A stretch of DNA of 64,000 nucleotides from Nereocystis luetkeana (GCA_031213475.1 JARUPZ010000018.1:8010406-8074405); one strand, 5' to 3'. Positions 27,701-39,026 are shown, counted from the stretch's first letter. Numbers and translations: made by a program. Notes: a model not told the origin generated them from the letters alone.

Positions 27701-28377
27701 AGGGTATATAATGGGGAGTAACGAACGAGTCCGGCCTTCTTCTTCCACAACGATGATTTTACATAACGCGACAAACTCCAGATTAAATTGTTGTACTACA
27801 GAAGTCTATACTTGTAGGGTTGAATAAACACAGCAGTGCCGCTCACGGTGGCAAAGCTCTTTGATATCTTGCAGATCTCACGGAATTTGTACTGCCGCTG
27901 TCGTTCTTACACTTCCTCGCAGATCTGCTCCTCTTATTGTGGCCACTGTTCTTCGTTGCGGCAGCCCGCCAAGAGCCCCATCTTAAGGTTCGCAACCTCA
28001 GAAAATCGATAGCTAGAGGATCGGAACACGTGGTGGCCTTCTCGCAACCAATCTGCATTTCTGCTTCCTTGAGGCGCCACAATGAGCTGGCCAGACTGCC
28101 CGTGCAACCACCCACCGCGGACGCAGCCAACCAAACTTCTACGTGGGATACTACTGACGCATCGTCTCGTCAGCAGGTGTGTGTGGCTAGTTTGGCCGGG
28201 CCTCTTGTCTACTACAGGCCGCAAGGTCTTCACACTCATAGTTGGGAGGGCCACCTAAGCATTGGAAGTTTGGCTGTCTGTAGGATCGGTACCAGGGGTG
28301 ATCAAGGCTACAACACCCCTACCCAAACAGGGGAAGATAGAGGAACGATGGTTGTTAAAAGGGATGGAATGCTTTGA
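15623..28377 (+). CDS. Gene A: two-TM membrane protein of unrecognised family (5' end not found)
   Basis: Nine exons join in frame: 15623-15702, 22320-22387, 22965-23153, 23477-23560, 24136-24212, 24486-24600, 25057-25149, 27390-27534, 27923-28377 (about 435 codons). They were chosen because eight have same-length, same-phase homologues in gene B. Predicted order: short cytosolic segment, TM1 (AVALYSGLIIAIFG), ectodomain of about 200 residues with six cysteines conserved in B and an N-L-S sequon, acidic EITEIDPLNIAEM, a GN-V-GG-F-W motif, TM2 (LLLLLWPLFFVAAA), and a basic then Ser/Thr/Gln-rich tail. The protein probably sits in the plasma membrane or an endomembrane with both ends cytosolic. 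I do not recognise the family. Two TMs flanking a Cys-bearing ectodomain with glycines before TM2 recall DEG/ENaC or P2X channels, but this is only topology. At least one 5' exon ending in phase 2 is missing from the model. Introns carry MITEs, tandem repeats and the 1.1-kb repeat. Confidence 0.75.
18590..18725 (+). repeat. Degenerate 12-bp minisatellite (TTCCATGGTGCT type)
   Basis: Roughly ten imperfect units of GCTTCCATGGTG follow one another. A related, weaker run lies at about 17728-17800 (CCATGGTGCCCCGGTGG, TTCTATGGTGCTTCCGTGG). Both are inside gene A's long intron. Confidence 0.65.
19755..20125 (+). repeat. C-rich interspersed tandem units
   Basis: A segment of the type CATCACTRCAACACC, then C-tract, GGCCCGGCGCATGT and AACGTCGGT, occurs near 19972 and 20070 (period about 98 bp). 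Weaker copies lie near 19765 and 20280. The + strand is pyrimidine-rich, opposite in bias to 4.4-5.8 kb. Confidence 0.65.
20147..20275 (+). repeat. Dispersed repeat, inverted copy of 5806-5937
   Basis: See the copy at 5806-5937. The shared core includes GGTGCAAGCAAT.TCTACCTGGT, a GGCATTGTAG segment and CTATGGTC.TACGAC. Confidence 0.7.
20341..20700 (+). repeat. Three-copy tandem repeat, period about 118 bp
   Basis: Three units start near 20341, 20459 and 20576. Each carries CTTCC..CTCCG, a TCGCCGTCGG-like segment, TTGCAGC.CCCC, TGCCCTTGGAC.GTGGT and AGAAGAG.GGCGGTC. Units are about 75-80% alike. Frames through them on either strand are repeat shadows. Confidence 0.8.
21018..21567 (+). repeat. 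Tandem duplication with a short GCACTGGACTGTG subrepeat
   Basis: A unit of about 195 bp occurs at about 21138-21330 and 21374-21567. Both copies contain GCCTTTCTGACTGTGCCTTC, ATCTGCC and TTA.GGCGATGA.CTCAAA. Its leading motif GCACTGGACTGTGTCGA also occurs alone near 21078 and, diverged, near 21018. Confidence 0.75.
22320..22387 (+). CDS. Gene A exon: start of ectodomain
   Basis: 68 nt between GGGCAG and GTGAGC. Starts with two bases completing Tyr, then reads GGYLVYHAVKAAENPSTSY and VLS, ending in phase 0. Gene B's 68-nt exon has (I/V)Y.AV...ENP.TS conserved. Confidence 0.8.
22436..22538. mobile_element. Mariner-like MITE (CGGGGGACCATAG family)
   Basis: About 100 bp, bounded by TA dinucleotides and inverted repeats CGGGGGACCATAGTTAA / TTAACTATGGTCCCCCG. 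It has an AT-rich centre with the family motifs GGACCAAAT.TTG and TATAGGTTTTTATG. TA flanks plus this size fit a Tc1/mariner-derived MITE. It sits in an intron of gene A. Confidence 0.9.
22965..23153 (+). CDS. Gene A exon: cysteine-bearing ectodomain core
   Basis: 189 nt in phase 0 between GTCACAG and GTAATC. Reads NNAYKYPDIYVCLYDFYGCD and onward with three cysteines, all conserved in gene B. About 38 of 63 residues are identical to B by my count, including AYKYPD, YDFYGCD, RSAQ.TEGG and AVFN. Confidence 0.88.
23477..23560 (+). CDS. Gene A exon: ectodomain, RGWC segment
   Basis: 84 nt in phase 0 between TTGCAG and GTAAGG. Encodes RGWCVTFATSEIVFFEGK then RDPEDYIDLN. Gene B matches in RGWCV.FA.SEIV, RDPEDYI and LN. 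Confidence 0.85.
24136..24212 (+). CDS. Gene A exon: ectodomain, WYPGG segment
   Basis: 77 nt from CGAAAG to the GTATAC donor, starting in phase 0 and ending in phase 2. Encodes MFWYPGGGANLSTTCIGQEG then EWESH. It contains a sequon (N-L-S) and one conserved cysteine. The acceptor is the only shared AG giving equal length in both genes. Confidence 0.8.
24486..24600 (+). CDS. Gene A exon: ectodomain, SAGIQV segment
   Basis: 115 nt between CGTGACAG and GTGAGC. One base completes Ser, then it reads ESVFVSLRDADTGIYSAGIQ and on through YSCRTSESDSHTFNYM. SAGIQV.YSC.TS.S.SH.FNY is conserved in gene B. It is the sixth conserved cysteine position. Confidence 0.85.
24657..24767. mobile_element. Mariner-like MITE, intronic copy
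   Basis: TA-bounded CGGGGGACCATA ... TACTATGGCCCCCCG with the family's AT-rich core. It lies about 57 bp after the donor of the preceding gene A exon. Confidence 0.88.
25057..25149 (+). CDS. Gene A exon: ectodomain, GVGLTKE segment
   Basis: 93 nt in phase 0 between ATCCAG and GTGGGC. Encodes GVGLTKEIKIRSDNTASYKA then VATSSFLQKDK. Gene B has G.GLTKE, S.A.Y.AVATSS and KDK at the same positions. Confidence 0.85.
25648..26765 (+). repeat. 1.1-kb dispersed repeat, copy 2
   Basis: Colinear with 7513-8605. It lies inside the intron between the last two ectodomain-side exons of gene A, in the same orientation as the other copy. The GC palindrome of copy 1 is missing, replaced by GGCTCGCTCAG. No conserved coding frame. 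Confidence 0.75.
27390..27534 (+). CDS. Gene A exon: pre-TM2 segment with GGFW
   Basis: 145 nt between TCGGTAG and GTGAGT, starting in phase 0 and ending in phase 1. Reads RDVHITGIASPYAWLSMEIA through an acidic stretch to AEMLGNVGGFW. A nearer AG at 27408 would break phase with the upstream exon, while this acceptor keeps phase and equals the gene B exon length. IAQE.NS.EEITEI.PL.IAEM.GNVGGFW is shared with B. Confidence 0.87.
27923..28377 (+). CDS. Gene A terminal exon: TM2 and cytosolic tail
   Basis: Begins after CTTCCTCGCAG. The two leading bases complete Asp after GGFW, giving DLLLLLWPLFFVAAARQEP and then the basic LKVRNLRKS. The frame stays open for about 150 codons to a TGA at 28375. 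A possible internal donor (CAG|GTGTGT near 28173) means the tail could be shorter. No homologue of this exon was found downstream of gene B. Confidence 0.7.
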
Positions 28378-29132
28378 GTCACGTATTATCATCACGTTGT
28401 CACGTGCTCCGGCGCACAGGAAGCCTCATATCATACTTGAAAAGCTAGCTGTCATCTATTAATACCAACCAACCAAGGGACCTCACTAATACTATCGAGG
28501 TTTCGGGCTCAAACTAATATGACCTTCTCTGATTACCACTATACCAATAGTCCTACTGATGGTATATCCAACAACGAACACCAGTACTCCCATATCAAGA
28601 TCTGTTCCTCCTCAGACCCGCGGTCAGTGGCTTCAAACGTCAGACATGTACACCGTTCCACCCGTCCCACCTTCTCCTTCCTCGCGCTCAACGTACGCAG
28701 AACCCTCAACGTGGGCATGATTCTCGCTATCCTCGCGTCTCGGAGGACGTCTCATCCATACGAAACCCCAATCTCTCTCACCCTTCAAGGGTAGGGGCGG
28801 CGCGCCCGTCATAATTGGCCCCATCAAACTTCACGTCGGGGGTCATCACCAGAATCGCCACGACAATCGGGAGCCCGTAGTGAGCTGCAGGTCGCGAGGA
28901 CCGCTGCAAGCCTGAACCCCATGGCGTCACCAAGACCGTTGCCGGCAGCGCCGATGGCGAGCCTCAGCAGTAGCCAAGCAACCGGCGTTGTCACCGTGTG
29001 GGTAAAGCACGCTGAAATGTCTTCGGGCCGGTGCTGTATGGGAATGTTACGGAACATCCTGCCACATCACGCAGCTGTTCTCTCTTCTAGGAGCTTTAAC
29101 ATTGTATAATAGGAGAAGATGCAGGAAATGAA
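28378..29132. other. Downstream of gene A, no gene recognised
   Basis: Would include the 3' UTR of gene A, but no poly-A signal stands out. Frames here (up to 91 codons) lack support. Confidence 0.3.
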
Positions 29133-29208
29133 ACTGCCAACCCATTGCGTTGAAAACGGCCGCAACGACCACTGCCAACCCATTGCGTTGAAAGCGGCCG
29201 CAACGACC
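29133..29208 (+). repeat. Two-copy 38-bp tandem repeat
   Basis: The segment ACTGCCAACCCATTGCGTTG followed by AAARCGGCCGCAACGACC occurs twice in a row with a single difference. Very recent duplication. Confidence 0.92.
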
Positions 29209-31616
29209 ACACCTAACCTGAAGCAGGGTAGAAAAAATGCCTTACCAAGTCAAGGTTAGCACGAGCTGATGCAGTAGCCTGGGAGGATCCAAGCACTGCT
29301 GCATGTGGTCTATGTTGTTCATCACACAAGCTACCCGTTCATGAGCAAGGGGAGACGAGGCACGCTTCAGTAGTATATTTATGCCTGGTACACCTATTCA
29401 GGGTGGTTATTGCACAGACACATTGTTTGTGCTGCTCTCAGGCTTGCCGCTGTTGCCCACAAACGGATGGGAAGCGCTTCGCGATAGAAACAATGAACAG
29501 GACACGACGGTCATGTACAAGGATTTGATACGGAACTCACGCGCGCGGGGATAGGGGTTACCGGCGTTTGTTTTGCTACGAATGCCACGCGGGTTCAGCA
29601 ACCCATAGTGTAGACAAAATCGATGTAAGTCGAAGTGGTGCTCAGCGCACCAACAACATGCGGGCTGCACTGCTACGCCCCGATTTGATGGCATTCACCT
29701 TAATCTACCCTAAATCGCAGCAATCAGCCCAGTTTGGTGGTACTCGGCACCGTGGAGACGCCGAGGCGGTGAGGGAGAACTGTAAAACCGTCGCACATCC
29801 ATATATGCTTCACCGATATAGTTATCCGTATGACTTGCAGGTTACACATTTAGTCCCGCTTTTTCGAGAGGGGTGCTATTCCTGTGTTCTCATAAGGAAT
29901 TAATTGTCCACGGTAGCGTAACCGGCGAGCTTAAATGCTTAACCCCGATAGATCCATGGCCTGAACATCGAAACATATGTGACTCATGTGAGTACGAATC
30001 ACGAAGCGCACGAGAAACCGGACACACACTGCATGGATATTCCAAGAAGTGCGAATCGCTGTTTGGCAAAATACACCAGCACGAGGCGAGGAGTCGCCCA
30101 TCCTGGCATCTACGCAAAGACACAAGCTGGCAACCACGGGTGCTTCGCGACTGTTGTATGCGGCCAGTAGCCTTCAGAGCCGCTGATTCGTGGCAAAGTC
30201 GTCTATGGCGAGTAGACCACCACCGTAAAATATGCCACGGTGGTACAAACACGGTTGTATGCCACTGTCTATTGGCTTGTGGCACAATTAAAATGCCCCT
30301 TCGATTTCGAGTGTTTCGAAACCGCGGAAACTCTTACAATAATCGAAGGAATAACAAGGGTATTTCAGGCTTACCGCTTGTGCCGGACTCCGTTATTTGG
30401 TTTGTTCTGTTCGCGCTGTGTCAAGCGCGATCCTTGTGCACTTTCCCACTCTCATGATCATTTAATATGTCCTGGCCCGAACGTGCCAGTTTTATTATTG
30501 TTACTTTTTTTCTGAGCTGAAACTCACAATCGGACTTGCCTGCCAGCACTCCAGGTCCGTATCACTATGGCAGTCGGCCATACGCACCGTCGACAAGTTT
30601 GGAGCCTCGACATTGCGTAAGCGCTACGACAGTATATTATGGCATTCGGACATACGAGAATTTCAGAGACTGGCGTACTGATATATTTCGAAGTAGGCTC
30701 ATAATCATCAGGCTACGTCTGGACACATTTGCTGTGATAGAAGGCGAGGCTAGGCCAAGAGAGGTTACGGATAACGTGGATATGGGCGGGGGGGACACGG
30801 GGGTTGTATGTTACGTGAACGTCGTTGACACCTGGGCTGCCGGACACTCCCAGTGAGACCCTTCAACTCAACCCCGGACTGTATTTTGGATGCAGCCCAG
30901 TATATGGTAACGAACCAGGTGGCGGCGCTGCTGACGGTTGCATCATCACAACAACAGTAGCAACTAGATTACTGCAGTAGCGCTACGCCCGCCGGCGGCT
31001 TCGCGCATGCCCGTAATGATCGAGGATGGCACCGGCAAACAGAGGAGGCTAAAATCGCGACATTACTGCCAAGGGGTGCATTCAAGTAATCATTTTTCCT
31101 ATATACGGCAGCATCACTGAGGACGGGGGCCGGTGTTAACAAACGTCATTTCGGTATGCAGGATCGAAGTCGTGGTTTGTGTGTTCCTATCATCTACTTT
31201 ACTTATGTCATAGCTTCTTATTTTCTCGGCCAAAATTCAACCGTGTTAATCGTCTCATGTTACTGTTTTTTCGTGTACCGCAAAAATCACGTCTTACGTA
31301 CGAGAAAAAACACACAGCACTCCACGTTAAAATGTTGACTGTACGGGCGTACGGGGTGTATAAGTTTGATGACTTGGTAGCAAGGGAGCAGACAGCACTA
31401 AGCCGACCGTCAGCAGTAGTCTTGGCGGCAGCGCTGCTGAAATTTTGGGGTAATTTTGCGTTCGGGTTTGAGTGCCAAGCTCCGGATCGGCCCCTTTGCT
31501 TGTCATGGGTAGCCGTCGATCGCTTCTGTTTCCTGTATGTGTTCTACTGTAGTGCTACTTTAAAGGATATAATAAGCCCGGTAATTAACTGGGTACATAT
31601 ATCAGTATCATATTTG
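29209..31616. other. Unexplained 2.4-kb stretch with orphan open frames
   Basis: Open frames at 29873-30457 (194 codons, with Cys/His pairs but no pattern I can name) and 30536-30856 (106 codons) run on the + strand. A 131-codon frame lies opposite the first. No splice-bordered homologue occurs elsewhere in the window. They could be decayed transposon coding or chance. Confidence 0.3.
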
Positions 31617-31826
31617 TAGTTGTTGGGAGGCGTATCTTAGACGGAAAACCGGAGTTTTCCAGCGAGACCACCAGCCTCGCTCTAAGTCTCTCATCGTTTT
31701 CGAAAGGAATAAACTTACTCTTATTATATTTCTAAGCGAACAGCGCACGTGAATACCAACGAGAACCTGCTTAACAGGCCCACCTGGCAACGGATACAAA
31801 ATGTCCCGACCTGATATCATAACAAG
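31617..31826 (+). repeat. Truncated 5' LTR (3' part only)
   Basis: GGGAGGCGTATC..AGA.GGAAAACC ... ACACGTGA.TACCAACGAG ... TCCCGACCTGAT matches the ends of the LTRs at 39350-39553 and 42031-42233. The upstream LTR portion found in those copies is absent here. A TGGCGTCG at 31827 is placed where a tRNA primer-binding site would be. Confidence 0.75.
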
Positions 31827-31950
31827 TGGCGTCGTAATTTCGCAAGAGCCTAGGATTTTTGCTGGTAGGTGTTGTGCTCTGTCGTTCTTGGCCGTTTGCT
31901 TTCTCTGGGTGTAAGTTTTGTGCTTGCCGCTTCCACGACGCACGACGCAC

Positions 31951-34900
31951 GATGGAAACTCAAGAGGCGGAAGGTTATGATTCCTCTCGCAGTGGCAAAG
32001 ACACTGAGACCCAGGGCTCTGCGGTGGGCCACTGTCAAGGACTCGCCAATGAGGATTGATCACTTCGTACAACATATCAACAGGAGGGAAGAGAACGTCA
32101 GCTAGAGCACCCAGACTCCCTCCAAGACGACGTCCGGGAGGCGACAAGAAGACGGTCCACTGCACCTTGGCCGTCACACTCTGAGGTGTGTGTCCTGCCC
32201 CTCAACACCCTGAGCTTAGCCTCTGATCTGCGACCTTCTCACTAGGTTGAGTACGGTCTGCCCTTCAGGACCCCGATTTAGCCTCGGACGCAGGGCCTCC
32301 TTGCCCTGTAGAGCACTTTCTACCTCTCAAAACCCTTGATCCTGCAGCTCCTGCTTTGGGCCAGCAAAGTCGTCCGCCTTTCAACCGCCGGATCAAGGCT
32401 GAGCCAACCGCCACGAGATAGGCCTCCGCGATGCACTCCAAGGCCTCTGACGATGTCACACCGCTCCGCACTGCCGAGCATGACTCGGGCAGGCTGCGCT
32501 CTTCGCTACTGGGTCTACCCGGCTCTAGGCAAGAAGGTTGACCTGGCTCTGTGCAAGAAGCGGAACTCTCTGTGGAAGACGGTTAGTCTACCTAGACGTA
32601 TGCAGCTGCAGATCTGCCGGATACTATTCGGGCTCATACGATGGCCGCGAGCAAAGCCTCCGATCGCGATCATTTTCCCGCGCCTCGTTCAGAAAACAGT
32701 ACACTGCATTTCAGTATAGAGCCCATCTTTCTTGCTGCAGTAACCGCCCACGAAGATAATGTCTGGGATTCCGGCGCTGAGGAGAGTTTTAGTACTCTGT
32801 GGTAGAGAGAGCGATTAATTCAATAGGGCTTTCAGTACCGCAGCGACCGGGCTCGTGTGAAGATCAATCACACTTGCTGTTTGTACAGGCCCGGCAGGAA
32901 GAGGCCCATCTGACCGCTCTCCTTTCGGCACGTCGCTGACCCTGGTTCATACTCGCTCGCCTGGCGCTCGTGTTGCTTGCCGCTCAGCATGCCACGTGTC
33001 GACCTCTGCTGTACAAGCTTCTTCTGTTTTCTTTACTATTTTTGTCTCGACCCAGGGCTGGCCCTGCCTCCCAGTAGTGCCGATAGCGTGCCAATTACTT
33101 TTCGGAAACCCTTAGACGCCCGGCGTGGCGCAGCTACAGTAGCACGTACTCCAGTCGACGTCGCCCGGTGCGGTGCAGAAGCTGCAGCACCAGCAATATT
33201 CAACCCCCTAGCAAAGCTTGCCCGGCTTGAAAATCAGCAGCCGCAGCAGCGGCAGGGTCAGCCAGCCTACCAGCATCCTTCGGCAGGCGTGAAGTTTCAG
33301 CATCAGCCTTCGCCAGGCGTGGTGCAGCAGTAGAAGGCACGCTAGAAGCATTCGTCAGGCGCGGCGCTGCAGCGGCATCCAGCCGTGACACAACAGCCGG
33401 CCGGGGTGTTATAGCAGTCGAGGGTGGCGTCGACGGCCGTGGAGCAACAGCCGGCCGTGGAACAGTAGCAGTAGACCGTGGTGTAGCAGCCGTCGCCACC
33501 ACCACCTTCGCTCGTGCCCCGAGCTCTGCATCGGACTATTGTATGATGAAAGTAGTCGGATGTATTTCATAGGACGCTCGTGGTCCAGGCTCGTCCAGTG
33601 CTCAGCATTGACCTGCCTCGACCGCTGCCTCACCTGCTGGCCTCGCGCCCAGCACGTCGTCCCGTATATCCGGTCGACGCAACGATACAGGAAACACTTG
33701 CTTCCGTGGCGAGCGAATGGGCTCCTCCGCCGTCTGTTGCAAAGTTCATGGCGCTACGCCAGCAATTGGAGCCTGCGCCATGGGCGCTGATCCCCCCAGC
33801 CAGGGAACGGTAGCCCGCGTTTGAGCGCCACTTCCTTCAGCTACGACAATATTTAGACGATGGGAGCCTGCACTTCGAGCGCCGTTCTTCTCAGCCTTGG
33901 CTCGAGGGCCTGCGCGTCAAACGCCGCTTTCCCAAGCTACGGGCCGCGCAGCACCAAGCTTGTTGCGCCTGCACGTCGATAGGTTCAGCGAGGGTGCCCC
34001 CTTCCTTCCCCTCCAGGTCATACGGTGGCGGTCGGTTTGATGTGCGGGAAGGCCGGCACCTGAACCCCAGATCTCGGTTGAAACTCGACTCGTCGTTCCT
34101 CGCTGAAACGGTGGCCGCTCCACTCTTTTTACTATCGAGGAAAAGTCGAAACAATCAGGTACCTCGTCCCCCTTCGCTAGCAGATCTACAGGGAGGAAAC
34201 CCTCCCCGTTGAGCACTTTGTTGCCACCCATTCGAGCCCGTTTTAGAAGTCGTCTACTGGGTTTGCAGACCCTCTTTCATCTGTACGCACGCTACCCCAC
34301 GTGCGCAGCGCTCCTTCGGCTAATTGGCCAGGAAAATCCTGTCACTGCCTGATGAGCCAGTGGCGACTCCACTGCCTCCGCTCAGATCAGCCGGGCAGCA
34401 TACCTGTTGAAGTCGGAAGGATCACGGCTTTTGTCAAGTGAAACGGGCTGCCCCGCTTGGTCTAAGACAGAGAGCATCGGGCGCAGTAAGAGAACCTGCT
34501 GCCCAGTGTTTGCCCACGAACGATGGTGACGTCACCAGTATACGTGGGGCAGGACTTGTCTCGTGCATCCGCGGCCCAGTGTTCTGAGAGAAGTACTCTG
34601 CCGTCCTTCCACACCGCAACTGCGGCCACCTACGGCAGGGTATCGTCGGTCGCTGACCCTATTTTCGAGTATTCAGCGGAGCGGGTGGTACTGTTCTGGC
34701 AGCGCCCTTGCTAGTTTGTGCAGTGACCCCCCTCGTCATTTGTCGTTAGACGATGTGTCACAATCTTGCGAGGAGCAGCATATGATGACTAAACGTGCTC
34801 GCCTTTTCCAGGACCGCTTCGCAATCGAGTTGAGTATGTCCTCGTCAAACCCACGCGAGCACAAACGCATCGGTCGAGGCGTGCATTACTTTGAATGCGC

Positions 34901-35090
34901 TATCTGGGACCGCGTTGGAGAAGACGCCGTCCTTGCTGACTCTTTAGTCAAGTTCACACAGAACCTGGCCATGGAGCAGCACCGTTTGAGCACTATCACC
35001 AAATGTTTGGCTGAAGCCAGCTATTTTGACTCCGTGGGGCATCGACCTCTGGGAAGACGACGCCTAGGCCCATAAACCCTGGTGGCCCGT
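31951..35090 (+). pseudogene. Gag-like region, decayed
   Basis: A frame opening METQEAEGYDSSRSGKD near 31951 is broken after about 36 codons. Further blocks follow in different frames: an Ala/Pro/Gln-rich frame at 32977-33333, 33539-33813, and a frame at 34563-35075. Assigned to gag only from its position between the LTR and pol. No zinc knuckle was identified. Confidence 0.45.
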
Positions 35091-35779
35091 CTTTCTATCA
35101 TCAATTCAGCGCGCCAACCTCGTTCGACGGAATTCATGACCTTTTACCGCGCCGCCTGGCCCTTATGGCTTAGACCCGCGCTTGGCCAGGTCCTCCTTTT
35201 CGAGCTGTCGACCTGTTTGTCTGACGCCCGTGCTGATCACAGCCCGGAGTTTTTTTCTGTCGCACCTTGTGTCGACCCCTCGCTCGCGCTGTCAGACCAC
35301 GGCCCCAGTCTCGTTCGCGGTACAACTACGTTCGATGACGATTCTTTTAACACCACATTGAAACTCCCCGGGCATTAAAAGGTCAACATGCTGACCCACC
35401 CAGGCTGACTCTCAGTCGATGATTCGTTACCTCCGGGCGGAGGGTCACCTCCGGACAAGATTTTTCCCGTCGTTGGAGTTACATACCTCGGACCTGGCTG
35501 GTACCTCCTCAGAGTCGCCCACGCTCCGTCCATGCGCGCCCGACATAACGCTTTGCAGCGCAAAACGTCGAGTCAGTGGCCCTTCCTGATGCCCACCTGC
35601 GGTACTCCAGGTCTTGGCCGCTACGGATTATCTCCTCACAGCTGCGGCAGCCACGGCCTCGCCCTCGCCTGCCCTGCTCGAGCGCTTGAATCCGGACCAT
35701 CATGATTCGCTTCTGCGTGTCTGGGTACACCTATCGTCGTACGTGCAATTGGTTGGGTCCAGTCTATGTGAAATACCAG

Positions 35780-36000
35780 GTACGACGCCTACGACGGTGT
35801 TGGTGCTGGGCTTGACCAGGAGCAGCGGAATGGCTCGATGCGACCCATGGCGTTTATCAGCCGCGCTATCCTCGATTCCGAGACACACTGGGCTCCGCTG
35901 GACTTCCAAGCTGATTTTATGTCCTGTGTGCCAGAATCCCGCACAGACCACGACCACAGCCGGTCTGTCAGCTTCACCCCGGTCGAGGACGGTGGTGTCT
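35780..36000 (+). pseudogene. Reverse transcriptase/RNase H fragment
   Basis: One frame reads GSMRPMAFISRAILDSETHW followed by APLDFQA. This is the Ty3/gypsy RNase H entry region (R-P-.-A-F-.-S-R-.-L, then E..W..LD.E/QA). The active-site RT motif YxDD was not found in frame upstream. Stops follow within 30 codons. Confidence 0.7.
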
Positions 36001-36839
36001 TACTCATCTGAGCCTGCGGGCTTCGTACTCGTTCTTTATTGTCTCCCGGTGTCGGCTTGGGTGGGCTGGTGCCCCGCCCCGATAGCGCCGTTTTGGGTGG
36101 GCTGCCTTTCCCTTCTTCGGATTTTCGCGATTTGGCGCACACACACCTCGTATGACGATTGACGACCTCTCTGTCCGTTCGGGGAGATCTGTCGCTCGTG
36201 TGTCTACTTCCGTCGCCCCCGTCGACTGCCATTGGTCGCGGGGGAGATTTTTCAATTGGAGTCAACACCGCTTTCGCTTCGTTTTTTTCCTTGCCCACAG
36301 GGGGCTGCAAGGGCTCTGTAGAAGCCCCCGCTGCCGCGACAGCTGTTCTCCAGCAACAAGGTGAAGGTTCCGTCGGGATCATTGATCCGGCCTCGTCTAC
36401 CCCTTTGCTGCCTGGTGATCCGGCGCCTCTGACTGTCTTCCCGTATTCGGGCCGCACCTCCAGCTGAACGCGCCGACAAACAGCTGCTGCCGCTGACACG
36501 ACACTACCTGCTGTTGAGTATAGCTTCGGGTCCGGCGGGGCCCCTAGACCATATGCCCGTCGTGCTATCACTCCGCCGCGCGTCTCACATCCGCGACCGC
36601 ACCCGGTCGTCGAGATGACCCCTGCTTCGGTCGAGTCACCAGTCACGACAGAACCCATTCCGTTCGACCGCGACCGCGCCGAGCGCGTGGGAACTCCTCT
36701 TTTACGGCTTCAGCCGCCGACTGACGTACCGCCCGTCACCACGGTCGACTTGGATGCCTTCGGTGCAGCTGCCCAATTTCAGTTCGGTAATTCCGCAGTG
36801 CACTATTTGCATGCTGACTAGGCTCGAGAGCCACAGGCC

Positions 36840-37735
36840 GAAATCGCGTGCAACGTCGTCATGCGCTACATAGCTCTTGGCCGGCCGGAAGCTTTGACCC
36901 CGACTTTACGTTGTATTTCCCTTGTTACCAGCGTCTTCCCCTCTCGAACGTTCAGGGGCTAGCTGGCAAAGGACTGCATACCATCGACTATGATATCGTC
37001 CTGATAGTTAGGCAGCCGTCTCCACCCCTTGCGCCTGGCACGCAACGCATGGTGGGCCGTACGGCCTGTTGGTTGAACGACACACCATCCGCATTGATGT
37101 GCACGTGTTCATGTGCCCCTGGGTCATGCAGGCTTGCCATTCCACAGGTCCTTGCCGCGTGGGAACCGCGCGCATCCTACGTATTCTCGAACGATTCTAC
37201 TGGTGGATCAGTATGCTTATCTGCATCCGGTGATAATTACGCATCTGCTTGGCGGGTCAAGCATGGAAACCTAGACGGCAAACGGTCCGGTGGCCCGTCA
37301 TCACGATACCCTTGCCAGAAGTGCCCAGCATCACCGTCAGCGTGGACTACTTCAGCCCTCTACCTTTCATGCCTCCAGGTAATACCTAAATCTTGCTTTT
37401 CACTAATAGTTTCAGCCGCCGAGCAGACATGTTTGTAGTCACAGCACTGCTAATGTACTCATCAACCAGTATTTTTTCCTTTGGGTGATGCCCGTGTAGC
37501 ATCCTCTTGGACAACGGCCTCCAGTTTTGATTCAAGCTTTCGCACGTCGTTTATCAGCTTCTCGGCGTTCGAAACATTGCCACTAGCTCCTACTACAATA
37601 CAAAACTGGACGTGGGTGTACAATACCGGGGACACCATTCGCCAGGACGCGAAGACTGACTCGGGTACCAAGATCCTCAAGGCCAAATTCTTTCTCAACT
37701 CGAAGGCCCCCTACAAAGCCCTCACAGTTGACCGC
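36840..37735 (+). pseudogene. Integrase, frameshifted
   Basis: A zinc-binding-like block (CHSTGPCRVGTARILRILER, then FYWW) near 37130-37210 is followed by VSVDYFSPLPF, whose Asp codon at 37344 fits the first catalytic Asp of a DDE integrase. LLDNGLQF near 37510 fits the second Asp and is followed at once by a stop. Several frames must be joined to read the whole domain. Confidence 0.8.
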
Positions 37736-38500
37736 TAATCCCCCGCGGAACCCCCGGACGGATCCCCTCTCCGTCCTAAGCTCTTTTATTCGGATTTTAT
37801 TTCGATATGCCCGTCGCAGATTTTCACCGGTGCGTATAGGTTACGTGCAAGCCCTGTGCTAACCCTCACGACCGTGGTGACATACCGAGGTATTTGCTGG
37901 CGGGGTTGACGCAATACATGTCCAAACACTTCTGCAAGAAACCCCTTTCCTACCACGTCACCCAAGACAACGTTTGGACTCTTCTTCAACGACTCGAAGA
38001 GGATAGTATTACCGTTCACAAAAATCGGTTCGAGGTGAAGGTGGCGTCATCGCGGGGGTGGACGAGACGCATTAGACAGGACTCTCCCGATCGGCCTGGG
38101 ACGGGGAAATGGATCTTCAACTTTCACGCCACGAAGGTTTGCGCTACTGGGCCGGCACTCCGGACCAGCACCGCCAAACCAATCGTCGGTACCACCGGGC
38201 GTAAATTGGCGTGACACAACGAGACCTTTCTCGGAGTAACAGCGAGCGCTTCCTGGCACCCGGCTATGGGTTCGTACCGCACACTGATTGGCTTCGCCGA
38301 TACAGCAACACCGTGCTTCCCAACGGGGACCATTTTTGTTACAAGGGCGACAACGGTCTGTGGGGGCTTGGAAAAAAGCAGCGCGACTACACCGACGGAT
38401 GCTGTATATTTGGTTTGATTTCTAGATAATGACCAGGGGCTGATCGAGCTTCCTGTTTCGCCGTGCGCTACATAACGTTTCAACGGGAGCTGTACGACGT
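37736..38500 (+). pseudogene. C-terminal Pol / chromodomain-like region
   Basis: Blocks such as YHVTQDNVWTLLQRLEEDS (37970-38020), a segment with ETH and WAGTP motifs, and ERFLAPGYGFVP near 38250-38275 match what I recall of the C-terminal end of Ty3/gypsy Pol proteins in algal and protist genomes. The frame shifts at least twice. A chromodomain is suspected and not demonstrated. Confidence 0.55.
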
Positions 38501-39026
38501 TCTTGGTGGCTAAACATGCACCGGGTAGGCATGTTTGCAAGGGGGTCCAGTGAAACGTGGACGGATCTCGAGGTGCAGCCGTGGATAGCTGAATTTCTTA
38601 TTACCGTGGCACTCGTTTTGTATTTCTTGCCGTTTTCTTGGATGTCGAGGGTTATTCATATACTTTTGACGTTTCCCTTGCGTCCGAGTCGGGGTTTCCT
38701 TTTTCTTCTATGTAAAATTTAGTACTTGCTGATTTTTCTCGGCCGGGTTGGCGATAGTCTTTGCGCATTTCTTCCTACCGACCCACCCGTGCAGTGCCGG
38801 GGCTGGTCTGGGTAACCGGGCCACTCATTGGTGGCGCAGGACACGTTTTCGGAGTTTTTGGCTGGATACATGTGGTTTTCGGCGCATCCCTCGTTATTTT
38901 TTTCCTCCCTCCTGCCCATCCCCCCCCCAATCGGGAGCCGGGGGCGATCTGTATATAAGTGACTACTCATACTGGGGCACAGGACCGTATTACTTTCGGT
39001 CTTAACCTTTTGCTTCTCCGTCGACA